Source: JAYELX01 sp964544065
GTDB lineage: Bacteria; Chloroflexota; Anaerolineae; Anaerolineales; UBA11858
Assembly (NCBI GenBank): GCA_964544065.1
Contig: CAZJBA010000073.1
Coordinates: 1-15,148 of the forward strand
Length of the DNA: 15,148 nt
Reading direction: 5' to 3'
The notes beneath the pieces were generated by a model, which worked only from the letters and a program-made list of their open reading frames with translations, was not told the DNA's origin and ran no database searches. A program made the translations under genes and the position numbers. Numbering within the stretch: position 1 is the stretch's first letter; each line of letters opens with the position of its first letter. Of this stretch, positions 6,403 to 13,284 are shown piece after piece.

Positions 6403-7209
6403 ATGCAACTTCTCCTTGGGTTTAGCCTCAGCCTGATCATTAGTTTGCTTGCCTGGCGGGTTGGCTCGCTCTCCAACGATGGCGCCGTTACCGCAGCCAT
6501 CACCGGCGGGCTGATTTTCGGTTTGGGCGGTTTGTCGTGGGCTGCCGTCTTGCTCACCTTTTTCATCTCTTCCAGCGCCCTTTCTAAGATGTTCTCCCAG
6601 CGGAAAAAGAGTCTGAGGGGGAAATTTGCCAAAGATCAACAACGCGATTGGGGCCAGGTGCTGGCCAACGACGGTTTGGGCACCATCTTGGCGCTGATGT
6701 TGGTTGTCGCTGCGGAACAAACCTGGCTCTGGGCTGCCTACGCTGGTGCGATGGCAACCGTCAATGCAGACACCTGGGCGACCGAGCTGGGCGTTCTTAG
6801 CAAAAAGTCGCCTCGATTGATCACGACAGGACAAATGGTGGACCCAGGTACATCGGGAGGAATCTCATGGTTGGGGACCTTTGCTACGCTGGGAGGAGCT
6901 GTCCTGATTGGGGCGGTGGGAGCAGCTCCTCTCCCTCGGGGCGGGATTCTGCCCCTGATTCTGGCAGCCAGCTTGGGGGGAGTCTGCGGCTCCCTGTTCG
7001 ATTCGTGGTTAGGCGCCACGGTTCAGGCCATCTATCATTGCCCATCCTGCCAAAAAGAGACCGAACGTCATCCCGTTCACTCCTGCGGCGTGCCGACGGG
7101 TCACCTGCGCGGTTGGCGTTGGCTCGACAACGATATGGTCAACTTTTTGGCCTCGGTGGTGGGGGCGCTGGTTGCGCTGGGGGTCTGGTGGGGAGGACAA
7201 GCTGTCTAG
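6403..7209 (+). CDS. DUF92 (TMEM19/VTE6-like) integral membrane protein
   Basis: 268 residues, about six or seven hydrophobic segments. Family signatures of DUF92 (Pfam PF01940) are clear: RDWGQVLANDG (81-91), NADTWATELGVLS (121-133), DPGTSGGIS (147-155), LFDSWLGATVQ (198-208) and RGWRWLDNDMVNF (236-248). Between the last two is a Cys segment, C213-x2-C216 and C228, common in bacterial members. The plant homolog VTE6 is a phytyl-phosphate kinase and DUF92 lies in the CTP-dependent polyprenol kinase neighbourhood, so a prenyl-phosphate kinase role is possible but not shown. ATG at 6403 starts the family's usual N-terminal helix; no Shine-Dalgarno precedes it, only DnaA boxes ending at 6397. 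holB follows after 41 bases. Family call firm, reaction inferred. Confidence 0.85.
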   Translation: MQLLLGFSLSLIISLLAWRVGSLSNDGAVTAAITGGLIFGLGGLSWAAVLLTFFISSSALSKMFSQRKKSLRGKFAKDQQRDWGQVLANDGLGTILALMLVVAAEQTWLWAAYAGAMATVNADTWATELGVLSKKSPRLITTGQMVDPGTSGGISWLGTFATLGGAVLIGAVGAAPLPRGGILPLILAASLGGVCGSLFDSWLGATVQAIYHCPSCQKETERHPVHSCGVPTGHLRGWRWLDNDMVNFLASVVGALVALGVWWGGQAV

Positions 7210-7215
7210 CGGGAG

Positions 7216-7244
7216 TTGCCAAGCGGATACCCTTCGACTACAAT
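7216..7244 (+). promoter_or_regulatory. Sigma70-type promoter of holB, leaderless layout
   Basis: TTGCCA (7216-7221, 5 of 6 to TTGACA), a 17-base spacer and TACAAT (7239-7244, 5 of 6 to TATAAT). Transcription expected about seven bases after the -10 falls on the A of the ATG at 7251. There is no Shine-Dalgarno upstream of that ATG. The promoter starts just after the DUF92 stop codon. Confidence 0.65.
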
Positions 7245-7250
7245 CTAATC

Positions 7251-8252
7251 ATGAAAAATGATCCTAATTGGGGTATGCTGGGGCACGAGTGGGCTGTTCG
7301 TTTGTTGCAGGGACAATTTGCCAACGGGCGTGTTCGCCATGCCTATTTGGTTACCGGGCCTGAGGCCGTGGGACGACGCACGTTAGCGCTGCGTTTGGCC
7401 CAGGCTTTGAATTGTCCCGAGGCGACCAAACCGGGTCGACCTTGTCGCCAATGTCACACCTGCCAGCGTATTGAGCGCATGGGACACCCTGATCTTTCTA
7501 TCGTTCAAGCGGAGGAGGCCGGCGGGTCTTTGAAGGTGGATCAAGTGCGGGCGTTGCAGCATGGGCTTTCTTTGGCCCCTTATGAGGCTCCCTACCGGGT
7601 AGCGTTGTTGCTTCGCTTTGGCGAGGCTACCGCCAGCGCTGCCAACGCGCTGCTGAAAACGCTGGAGGAACCACCCGCGCGAGTTGTCTTGGTATTAACC
7701 GCCCAAGATGCCGAGAATCTCTTGCCGACGATCGTTTCTCGTTGCGAAATCATCCCATTGCGGCCTGTGCCCCTTGAGCAGGTTAGCCGGGGTTTACACG
7801 AACGGTGGGATGTTCCTATCGACGAGGCGACCTTGTTAGCCCATATCTCGGCGGGTCGCCCTGGCTATGCTCTGCGATTGCATCAGAATCCTGAAGAGTT
7901 GGACAGGCGTAAAGCCTGGCTCGATGATCACCAGAGGCTATTGGGAGCCAGCCGCGTGGAGCGTTTTCACTATGCTGAGAAATTGGCAAAAGACAAAGCC
8001 GATTTGCAAGCTGTTTTGTTGCTTTGGTTGTCACTCTGGCGTGATATTATGTTACGGGCGCATGGTTCGTCGGCTCCCCTGATCAATGTGGATTGTGAGC
8101 AGGAAGTTGATCATTTGGTTGGGGCTGTAGACCAAGCTACGACGCGCCAGATCGTCGCCCAACTGGAGCGTACCCGAGAGCGGCTATCGCGTTACACCAA
8201 TACACGGTTGACCGTAGAGGTGTTAATGCTCAATCTGCCTCGAGTCGCATAG
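7251..8252 (+). CDS. holB: DNA polymerase III delta' subunit
   Basis: 333 residues, AAA+ clamp-loader subunit of DnaX/HolB type that helps load the beta sliding clamp at the replication fork. Motifs: MLGHEWAVRLL (9-19) typical of the N-terminus; a Walker A position GPEAVGRRT (37-45) with Arg in place of the essential Lys; a zinc-type Cys set C55, C65, C68, C71; the LLKTLEEPP strand and loop (134-142); and SRC (163-165), the arginine-finger motif shared by delta' and DnaX. The C-terminal part (about 210-333) is helical, as in collar domains. The frame is open back to 6867, but that part overlaps the DUF92 gene; ATG 7251 matches homologs and has its own promoter. The kinase gene follows 14 bases downstream, so both may be co-transcribed. 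Loss of Walker A Lys agrees with delta' subunits that do not hydrolyse ATP. Confidence 0.9.
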   Translation: MKNDPNWGMLGHEWAVRLLQGQFANGRVRHAYLVTGPEAVGRRTLALRLAQALNCPEATKPGRPCRQCHTCQRIERMGHPDLSIVQAEEAGGSLKVDQVRALQHGLSLAPYEAPYRVALLLRFGEATASAANALLKTLEEPPARVVLVLTAQDAENLLPTIVSRCEIIPLRPVPLEQVSRGLHERWDVPIDEATLLAHISAGRPGYALRLHQNPEELDRRKAWLDDHQRLLGASRVERFHYAEKLAKDKADLQAVLLLWLSLWRDIMLRAHGSSAPLINVDCEQEVDHLVGAVDQATTRQIVAQLERTRERLSRYTNTRLTVEVLMLNLPRVA

Positions 8253-8266
8253 AAAGAACTTGGAGT

Positions 8267-10375
8267 ATGATTCCCGCATCAAAGCGTGATTATTCGCCCC
8301 TGAATGCTTCTCTGGCGCTGTTGTATGACATCAGCCGCGAAATTGCCTCGACGTTGGAGTTACATCGGGTTCTGCGCCGAGTTTTGGCTCTTTCCATGAG
8401 AACGATAGGGGCAGTTAGTGGTAGCATCATTGTTCTTAATGACCGGAGAAATCCGGTTGATTCAGTGATCATTTACAAAGATAAGTTCATTGATCATTCC
8501 ACCAGTTATCTGAACGATTTATTGAAGCAAGGTTTGGGCGGTTGGGTGTCGGAGCACCGTGAGCCTGTATTAATCCTGAACACAAAGGATGATGAGCGCT
8601 GGGTAGCGCGATCTTCCAACCAACAAGTTGGGAACAAGGCCAAATCGGCTTTGAGCGTTCCATTGATTGCGCGCGAACAATTTATGGGTGTCATAACGCT
8701 TTCTCATCCTGTGCCGCAGTTCTTCACCCAGGATCATCTCACCTTGGTGCAAGCGATCGCGGATCAGTCTGCTGTCGCGGTTGTCAATGCCCGCCTCTAC
8801 GAAGCCAGCCAACAACAAGCCCGCGTCATGGGCGCTCTGGCCAAGAGCGCCACGGCGATCACATCGACTTTGCAACTTGACCAGGTCTTGGAACGGATTT
8901 TAGAACAGGTCGACCGCGCCCTCATGGTTGAGGTCGTTTCTCTTGCTCTCATCGAACCCGATGGAGAGTATCTCGTTTACGAAGCTTCTAGCTCCTCCGA
9001 CAAGAGCATCATCGGAAAGAGGGTGCCGGTTGGGAAGGGCCTGGTTGGGTGGGTGGCGGAAAAAGGGAAAGGAATCATCGTCCCCGATGTCTATGAAGAC
9101 CCGCGCTTTTTTTCTGGCATGGATCGGGAGTTAGACTTCAAATCCGAGGCGATTGCTTGCGCCCCGATCCGCTCGCGAGGCGAGTTAATTGGCGTTTTAC
9201 AAGCGATCAACCCCATCGAAGGAGCGTTTGGTCCTGACGCCTTGTTAGTTCTTACCGGTATTGGCAGCTTGGCTAGTACTGCTATTCAACACGCCCGGCT
9301 TTTTGAAGAGCTTCAGAATACCCACCGGCGTTATCGCGATCTTTTCAACAATAGCATTGATGCCATCTTAATGACCGATTGGGAAGGCAATATTGTTGAA
9401 GCCAATGCCCAAACTATGATTTTTACGGGCTATCATCGCGATCGTTTGGAGCGAAAAAACATTCGATTTATCCACGATTTGGACGAAGAAACGATCGGGG
9501 AACATCTTGAGAATATCACCACTGGGGAAACGCTATCTTACGAATCGGAGTTGCACACAAAGGATGGCAAGCATATCCCCATCCAGGTTCACGTGCACTT
9601 AATCCAAATTATGGGGGAAGATTACCCTCAATGGACTTTCCGAGATATCACCGAACGAAAGGAGTTGGATCAGTTACGCGATGACTTATTATCGATGATT
9701 TACCACGATTTACGATCACCATTAGCTAACGTCGTTTCTAGTTTGGATGTCTTGGAGAGTATCACAGAGTTTGATGATGAAACGATGCGCTCTCTTTTTG
9801 ATATCGCCGTGCGCTCAACGCAACGAATCGAGCGTTTGACCAAATCCCTTTTGGATGTCAATCGTCTCGAAGCAGGCCAGCCCGTAACCAGCACGAGTCC
9901 CACACAAGCTGCAAACCTGGTGGATGAAGCTGTTGAGGCTGTCTATCCCATAACAAGGAACAAGAGTCAGGAGATTATCTTGCAGGTTCCCGCCGATCTT
10001 CCCCCCGTTGACGTGGATAAAGATATGATTCGGCGTGTATTGATCAATATATTAGAGAACGCGGTCAAGTATACTCCTCCGGAAAGTGAAATCATCGTCG
10101 GTAGCAAACAGGTTGGACGCAATATGCGTTTCTGGGTTGAAGATAGCGGGCCAGGTATCCCTGCCGAGAAACGGTCGACCATCTTTGATAAATATACCCG
10201 TCTGCATGGTGAAACAGGACCCCGGGGGATTGGTTTGGGGCTTGCTTTTTGCCGACTCGCCGTGGAGGGTCATGGAGGTCGCATTTGGGTCGATGAAGGC
10301 GCGCAGGGTGGCGCTCTTTTTGCATTTACCGTGCCAGTTGCCGACACCGAAGAAATCGATGACCCAGATAGATGA
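8267..10375 (+). CDS. Soluble GAF-GAF-PAS sensor histidine kinase
   Basis: 702 residues with no membrane segment, so a cytoplasmic sensor. Domains in order: GAF 1 (about 27-178), GAF 2 (about 204-345), PAS (about 356-462, ending WTFRDITERK), HisKA (about 470-537) and HATPase_c (about 583-692). The phospho-acceptor is H480 in MIYHDLRSPL. ATP-binding boxes: N box NILENAVKYTP (594-604), G1 DSGPGIP (626-632) and G2 GIGLGLAF (654-661). All catalytic elements look intact. The ligand of the GAF and PAS domains is not predictable; no heme- or bilin-binding Cys signature stood out. Start ATG 8267, with AGAAAG about ten bases upstream and GGAG too close to act. It follows holB by 14 bases, so transcription from the holB promoter is likely. 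No response regulator is encoded in the window. Confidence 0.9.
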   Translation: MIPASKRDYSPLNASLALLYDISREIASTLELHRVLRRVLALSMRTIGAVSGSIIVLNDRRNPVDSVIIYKDKFIDHSTSYLNDLLKQGLGGWVSEHREPVLILNTKDDERWVARSSNQQVGNKAKSALSVPLIAREQFMGVITLSHPVPQFFTQDHLTLVQAIADQSAVAVVNARLYEASQQQARVMGALAKSATAITSTLQLDQVLERILEQVDRALMVEVVSLALIEPDGEYLVYEASSSSDKSIIGKRVPVGKGLVGWVAEKGKGIIVPDVYEDPRFFSGMDRELDFKSEAIACAPIRSRGELIGVLQAINPIEGAFGPDALLVLTGIGSLASTAIQHARLFEELQNTHRRYRDLFNNSIDAILMTDWEGNIVEANAQTMIFTGYHRDRLERKNIRFIHDLDEETIGEHLENITTGETLSYESELHTKDGKHIPIQVHVHLIQIMGEDYPQWTFRDITERKELDQLRDDLLSMIYHDLRSPLANVVSSLDVLESITEFDDETMRSLFDIAVRSTQRIERLTKSLLDVNRLEAGQPVTSTSPTQAANLVDEAVEAVYPITRNKSQEIILQVPADLPPVDVDKDMIRRVLINILENAVKYTPPESEIIVGSKQVGRNMRFWVEDSGPGIPAEKRSTIFDKYTRLHGETGPRGIGLGLAFCRLAVEGHGGRIWVDEGAQGGALFAFTVPVADTEEIDDPDR

Positions 10376-10390
10376 TCATCGTTTGCAAAA

Positions 10391-10415
10391 CTGCGACGCT
10401 TCGCTCAGAATGACA
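10391..10415. repeat. Possible copy of a dispersed intergenic repeat
   Basis: CTGCGACGCTTCGCTCAGAA at 10391-10410 followed by TGACA resembles a short element scattered between genes in many bacterial genomes, known mainly from spurious small ORFs ending in 'SLRMT' or 'FAQND'. Here one frame reads CDASLRMT. Recognised from memory only; copy number in this genome cannot be judged from one window. Confidence 0.35.
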
Positions 10416-10418
10416 TTT

Positions 10419-10459
10419 GTTAGATGGTGATTCTACAAATATCTAACCTGTTTCACAGG
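10419..10459. promoter_or_regulatory. Two adjacent inverted repeats upstream of the MBL-fold gene
   Basis: GTTAGAT (10419-10425) and ATCTAAC (10441-10447) are a perfect 7-base inverted repeat with a 15-base gap, half-sites about two helix turns apart, as in many dimeric operators. It abuts CCTGT-TTC-ACAGG (10447-10459), a perfect 5-bp hairpin. There is no T-run, so a terminator for the kinase gene is unlikely. Operator or RNA structure cannot be told apart. Confidence 0.35.
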
Positions 10460-10517
10460 CCAATGAACCATCCTAAAACTGTTGAATTTCGTTTGTTTTC
10501 ATTCAATAAGGAGAATC

Positions 10518-11369
10518 ATGCAATCAGTTGCGGAGAATATCTACTACGAGGATTCCTATGCGGGAGTCAATTTAGGCGCTATCATCATGTCCAGCGGTAC
10601 CTTGTTAATCGACGCGCCCCTCAGGATCGAAGATGCCTCCACATGGAAAGCCGCCTTGCTTACCCAGAGTCAGGGTACACATCGGCTGATGGTCGTTTTA
10701 GACTCTCACATTGATCGCACCATCAGCTGTGGGGTTATCAAGTACCCCATTATTGCTCACGAAAAAACAGCTACGATCATTGAAAATCGGGGGGCTACTT
10801 TCAGAGGCAAAAAAACCAAGACTGGCTCTGATTGGGAACATTATCCCGATGTCAGGGGCGCGGTTTGGAAAACGCCCAGTATTACCTTCACCCAACAATT
10901 GGATTTACATTGGAGCGATACCGCCATTCAGATCGAGCATCATCCTGGCCCTACCCCGGGATCATCTTGGATTCATATTCCCTCGGAAAAAATCCTTTTT
11001 GTTGGCGATGTTGTCACGCCTAACCAGCCACCGTTTCTGGCGAGAGCAGACTTAGAAGTTTGGCATCAAACCCTCAACCATTTGGCCTCGCGTCGTTTTT
11101 ACGAGTATACAATTTTTACCGGCCGCGGTGGAACAATCAATGCTGAAATCGCGCGCCAACAGCGAAAGTTCTTAAAATCTGTGCGCGGTCGTTTGAACAC
11201 GCTCCAAAAAAACAACGCCAAACCAGAGGAGACGGCGGATATGATCCCGGCGCTACTGGAAAAAATTGCCTATCCCCCCGAAATGGAAGAGTTTTATACC
11301 CAGCGCTTGCGCTACGGATTGGAGCAGTATTACCGCCGCAAACTGCTCAAGGAAAATCACACCGATTAG
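10518..11369 (+). CDS. Metallo-beta-lactamase-fold protein with degenerate metal site
   Basis: 283 residues. The overall pattern is MBL-fold: N-terminal strands with GVNLGAIIMSSGTLLIDAP (16-34), a counterpart of the HxHxDH loop at VVLDSHIDRTI (59-69), a counterpart of the 'GHTPGS' motif at HHPGPTPGSS (141-150), the strand ILFVGDVV (159-166) and TGRGG (201-205) near the last ligand position. Compared with HxHxDH the loop reads D62-S-H64-I-D66-R67, so the first and last ligands are Asp and Arg; the His of GHTPGS is Pro145; the final His position reads Arg or Gly. D164 remains. Metal binding of the usual two-ion kind is therefore doubtful. The C-terminal ~75 residues are helical and charged. ATG 10518 has AAGGAG about four to five bases upstream; the longer frame from 10482 is not needed. 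The asparaginase gene starts 24 bases downstream. Function unknown. Confidence 0.7.
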   Translation: MQSVAENIYYEDSYAGVNLGAIIMSSGTLLIDAPLRIEDASTWKAALLTQSQGTHRLMVVLDSHIDRTISCGVIKYPIIAHEKTATIIENRGATFRGKKTKTGSDWEHYPDVRGAVWKTPSITFTQQLDLHWSDTAIQIEHHPGPTPGSSWIHIPSEKILFVGDVVTPNQPPFLARADLEVWHQTLNHLASRRFYEYTIFTGRGGTINAEIARQQRKFLKSVRGRLNTLQKNNAKPEETADMIPALLEKIAYPPEMEEFYTQRLRYGLEQYYRRKLLKENHTD

Positions 11370-11393
11370 TAGTACAGCGCAAAAAGGATTTGC

Positions 11394-12467
11394 ATGACAT
11401 CATCTCAATATGTTCCTGTTTTTGAAACAAGGCGCGGCGCTATCCGCGAATCGGTTCATTTTGGCGCGGTTGCGGTCGTTGATTGGCGTGGTAATCTGGT
11501 TGCTTCATTGGGGAATCCCCACCTGGTTACGTTCTTGCGTTCGACGGCTAAGCCTTTTCAAGCCCTGGCTTTCATTGAACAAGATGGGCATCGTTATTGG
11601 CAGCTGACCCAAAAAGAAATTGCCATCATGTGTGCATCCCATGCAGGCACAGCCGATCAGGTTGCTACTGTGGGCGGGATTCAGAAAAAAGTGGGCATCA
11701 ACGAAAGCGCGCTCAAGTGCGGCGTTCATAAGCCTAAAGACGAAGCCGCAGCCGAGGCTTTACTCGCCCGCGGTGAAAACCCGACGCCCAATTATCATAA
11801 TTGCTCCGGAAAACACACCGGCATGCTGGCTTTTGCGCGCATGCAGCACCATTCCCTGGGGGATTATCTTGATCCCGAACATCCCATTCAGCGCCAGATT
11901 CTAGAAACACTTAGCGATATGTGTGTCCTTGAACCCGAAGACGTCATCTTGGGGACGGATGGTTGTTCGGTGCCCAATTTCGCTATTCCCTTGTTCCATG
12001 CCGCTTGGGGAATGGCGCGATTGTGTAACCCGCAGGAACTCGCCCCGGGCCGGGCTGCGGCGTGCCAGGTGATCACAGACGCGATCAACGCATACCCGGA
12101 GATGATTTCTGGCCCTGGCCGTTTTGATACCCGCCTCATCCAGGTTGGCGCGGGTCGGCTGATTGCCAAAGGCGGAGCGGAAGGTTACATGGGTGTGGGC
12201 TTAATGCCGGGAGTGTTGGAATCTCATAGCTCGGGATTGGGAATCGCGTTCAAAATCTCCGATGGGGATGGCAAATCACGCGCTCACCCTGCTGTAGCCC
12301 TGGAAGTGTTACGCCAGTTGAATATATTTTCCGCCGTTGATTTCGAGAAACTCTGCTCCTTTGGCCCCCAAATTCCCATAAAGAATCAGCGCGAGCTTGT
12401 CGTCGGAAAAGGGCGACCGGTCTTTTCACTGCATATGCATCCAGCCAGAAAGAAGCCTCACCAATGA
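11394..12467 (+). CDS. L-asparaginase, ReAV-type (asparaginase II family, class 3)
   Basis: 357 residues, matching Pfam Asparaginase_II (PF06089), whose best-known member is the Rhizobium etli enzyme ReAV that hydrolyses L-Asn to Asp and ammonia. The ReAV active-site residues are all found with a constant +2 shift: S50 and K53 in FLRSTAKP (47-54), S82 in CASHAGT (80-86), C137 and K140 in HNCSGKHTGM (135-144), and D189 and C191 in GTDGCSVPNFA (187-197). In ReAV the two Cys and Lys coordinate zinc and the Ser-Lys tandems do catalysis. No signal peptide is present, so it is cytoplasmic. ATG 11394 has AAAAGGA seven bases upstream. Its stop overlaps the nth start by four bases (ATGA), giving translational coupling. 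A role in Asn catabolism is likely but no transporter is adjacent. Confidence 0.93.
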   Translation: MTSSQYVPVFETRRGAIRESVHFGAVAVVDWRGNLVASLGNPHLVTFLRSTAKPFQALAFIEQDGHRYWQLTQKEIAIMCASHAGTADQVATVGGIQKKVGINESALKCGVHKPKDEAAAEALLARGENPTPNYHNCSGKHTGMLAFARMQHHSLGDYLDPEHPIQRQILETLSDMCVLEPEDVILGTDGCSVPNFAIPLFHAAWGMARLCNPQELAPGRAAACQVITDAINAYPEMISGPGRFDTRLIQVGAGRLIAKGGAEGYMGVGLMPGVLESHSSGLGIAFKISDGDGKSRAHPAVALEVLRQLNIFSAVDFEKLCSFGPQIPIKNQRELVVGKGRPVFSLHMHPARKKPHQ

Positions 12468-13135
12468 CAACCCCCAAAGAACGTGCCTATCAAGTTCATC
12501 AGCGGTTACTTGAGTATTACGGCCAACCCAGTTGGCGGACTCATCTGCCGCCGGTGGCCGAATTGGTCTCCACGATCCTTTCGCAGAACACCAATGACAC
12601 CAACCGAGATCGAGCCTTTGATGCGCTCCGAGAGCGCTTTTCAAGTTGGGAAGACGTGCGCGACGCGGAAGTCGATCATATCGTTGAGGCAATCCGTCCG
12701 GCCGGGCTGGCCAATCAAAAAGGGCCACGGATCAAGAAAGCCTTGCAGCAAATTACTGCTTTGCGCGGTGACTTATCATTAGCGTTTCTCAAGGAATATC
12801 CTCCCGAGGAAGCCTTCGATTGGTTGGTTCAATTCAAAGGGGTGGGGCCAAAAACTGCCTCGATTGTGATGTTGTTTTCTTTGGGAATACCCGCTTTTCC
12901 CGTCGATACACACATTCACCGGATTACTGGTCGTTTGGGGCTGCGGCCCAAAAGGATGAGTGCGGCGAAAGCACATGTTTATCTAGCAAAACTTTTTCCG
13001 CCAGATCGTTATTATGCCGCCCACTTGAACTTGATCCGCTTGGGGCGAGAAATCTGCCAAGCTCGTTCTCCTCGGTGCCTCGACTGTCCTTTGCAAGCTT
13101 TATGCGAGTACTACGCCAATGCGTTCGAAGGTTAA
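12464..13135 (+). CDS. nth: Endonuclease III-type DNA glycosylase/AP lyase
   Basis: 223 residues, standard length for Nth, which removes oxidised pyrimidines and cuts the abasic site in base-excision repair. Seen: helix-hairpin-helix FKGVGPKTASIVML (124-137) with the catalytic Lys K130, the catalytic Asp in PVDTHIHR (146-153, D148), and the C-terminal [4Fe-4S] motif C198-x6-C205-x2-C208-x5-C214, the same spacing as in E. coli Nth. The N-terminal motif LSQNTNDTNRDRAF differs from the E. coli 'LSAQATD' version and is closer to the Nth-like glycosylases of archaea and some Gram-positives, so substrate range may differ. Start ATG 12464 overlaps the asparaginase stop (ATGA). No hairpin terminator is visible after the stop. 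Confident on family. Confidence 0.95.
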   Translation: MTTPKERAYQVHQRLLEYYGQPSWRTHLPPVAELVSTILSQNTNDTNRDRAFDALRERFSSWEDVRDAEVDHIVEAIRPAGLANQKGPRIKKALQQITALRGDLSLAFLKEYPPEEAFDWLVQFKGVGPKTASIVMLFSLGIPAFPVDTHIHRITGRLGLRPKRMSAAKAHVYLAKLFPPDRYYAAHLNLIRLGREICQARSPRCLDCPLQALCEYYANAFEG

Positions 13136-13248
13136 TTTTTACTGATGCAGGCAGGTTTTCCTAAACTTTTGGATAATTGGATGTCAGTAAGTGCCATCTC
13201 AATTAACAGATTTGTTATGTAGACCGCTTTTTTTCGAGCAAAATCAGC

Positions 13249-13276
13249 TTGCCTGTTCAGCGAATCGTTCTATAAT
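13249..13276 (+). promoter_or_regulatory. Sigma70-type promoter of the second histidine kinase, leaderless layout
   Basis: TTGCCT (13249-13254, 4 of 6), 16-base spacer, perfect TATAAT (13271-13276). The ATG at 13285 begins nine bases after the -10, so the mRNA should have a leader of only about 0-4 bases. There is no Shine-Dalgarno (CAATATTT precedes the ATG). The rest of the 149-base gap from 13136 shows no other signal. Confidence 0.65.
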
Positions 13277-13284
13277 CAATATTT

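Noticed and set aside
6867..7250. N-terminal extension of the holB frame over the DUF92 gene
   Set aside because: The extension reads as low-complexity shadow of DUF92; holB homology starts at ATG 7251, which has its own promoter.
13148..13255. CAGGCA and TGCCTG as a long-range inverted repeat flanking the nth-kinase gap
   Set aside because: Six bases with about 100 bases between them is expected by chance; TGCCTG is part of the promoter -35 region.
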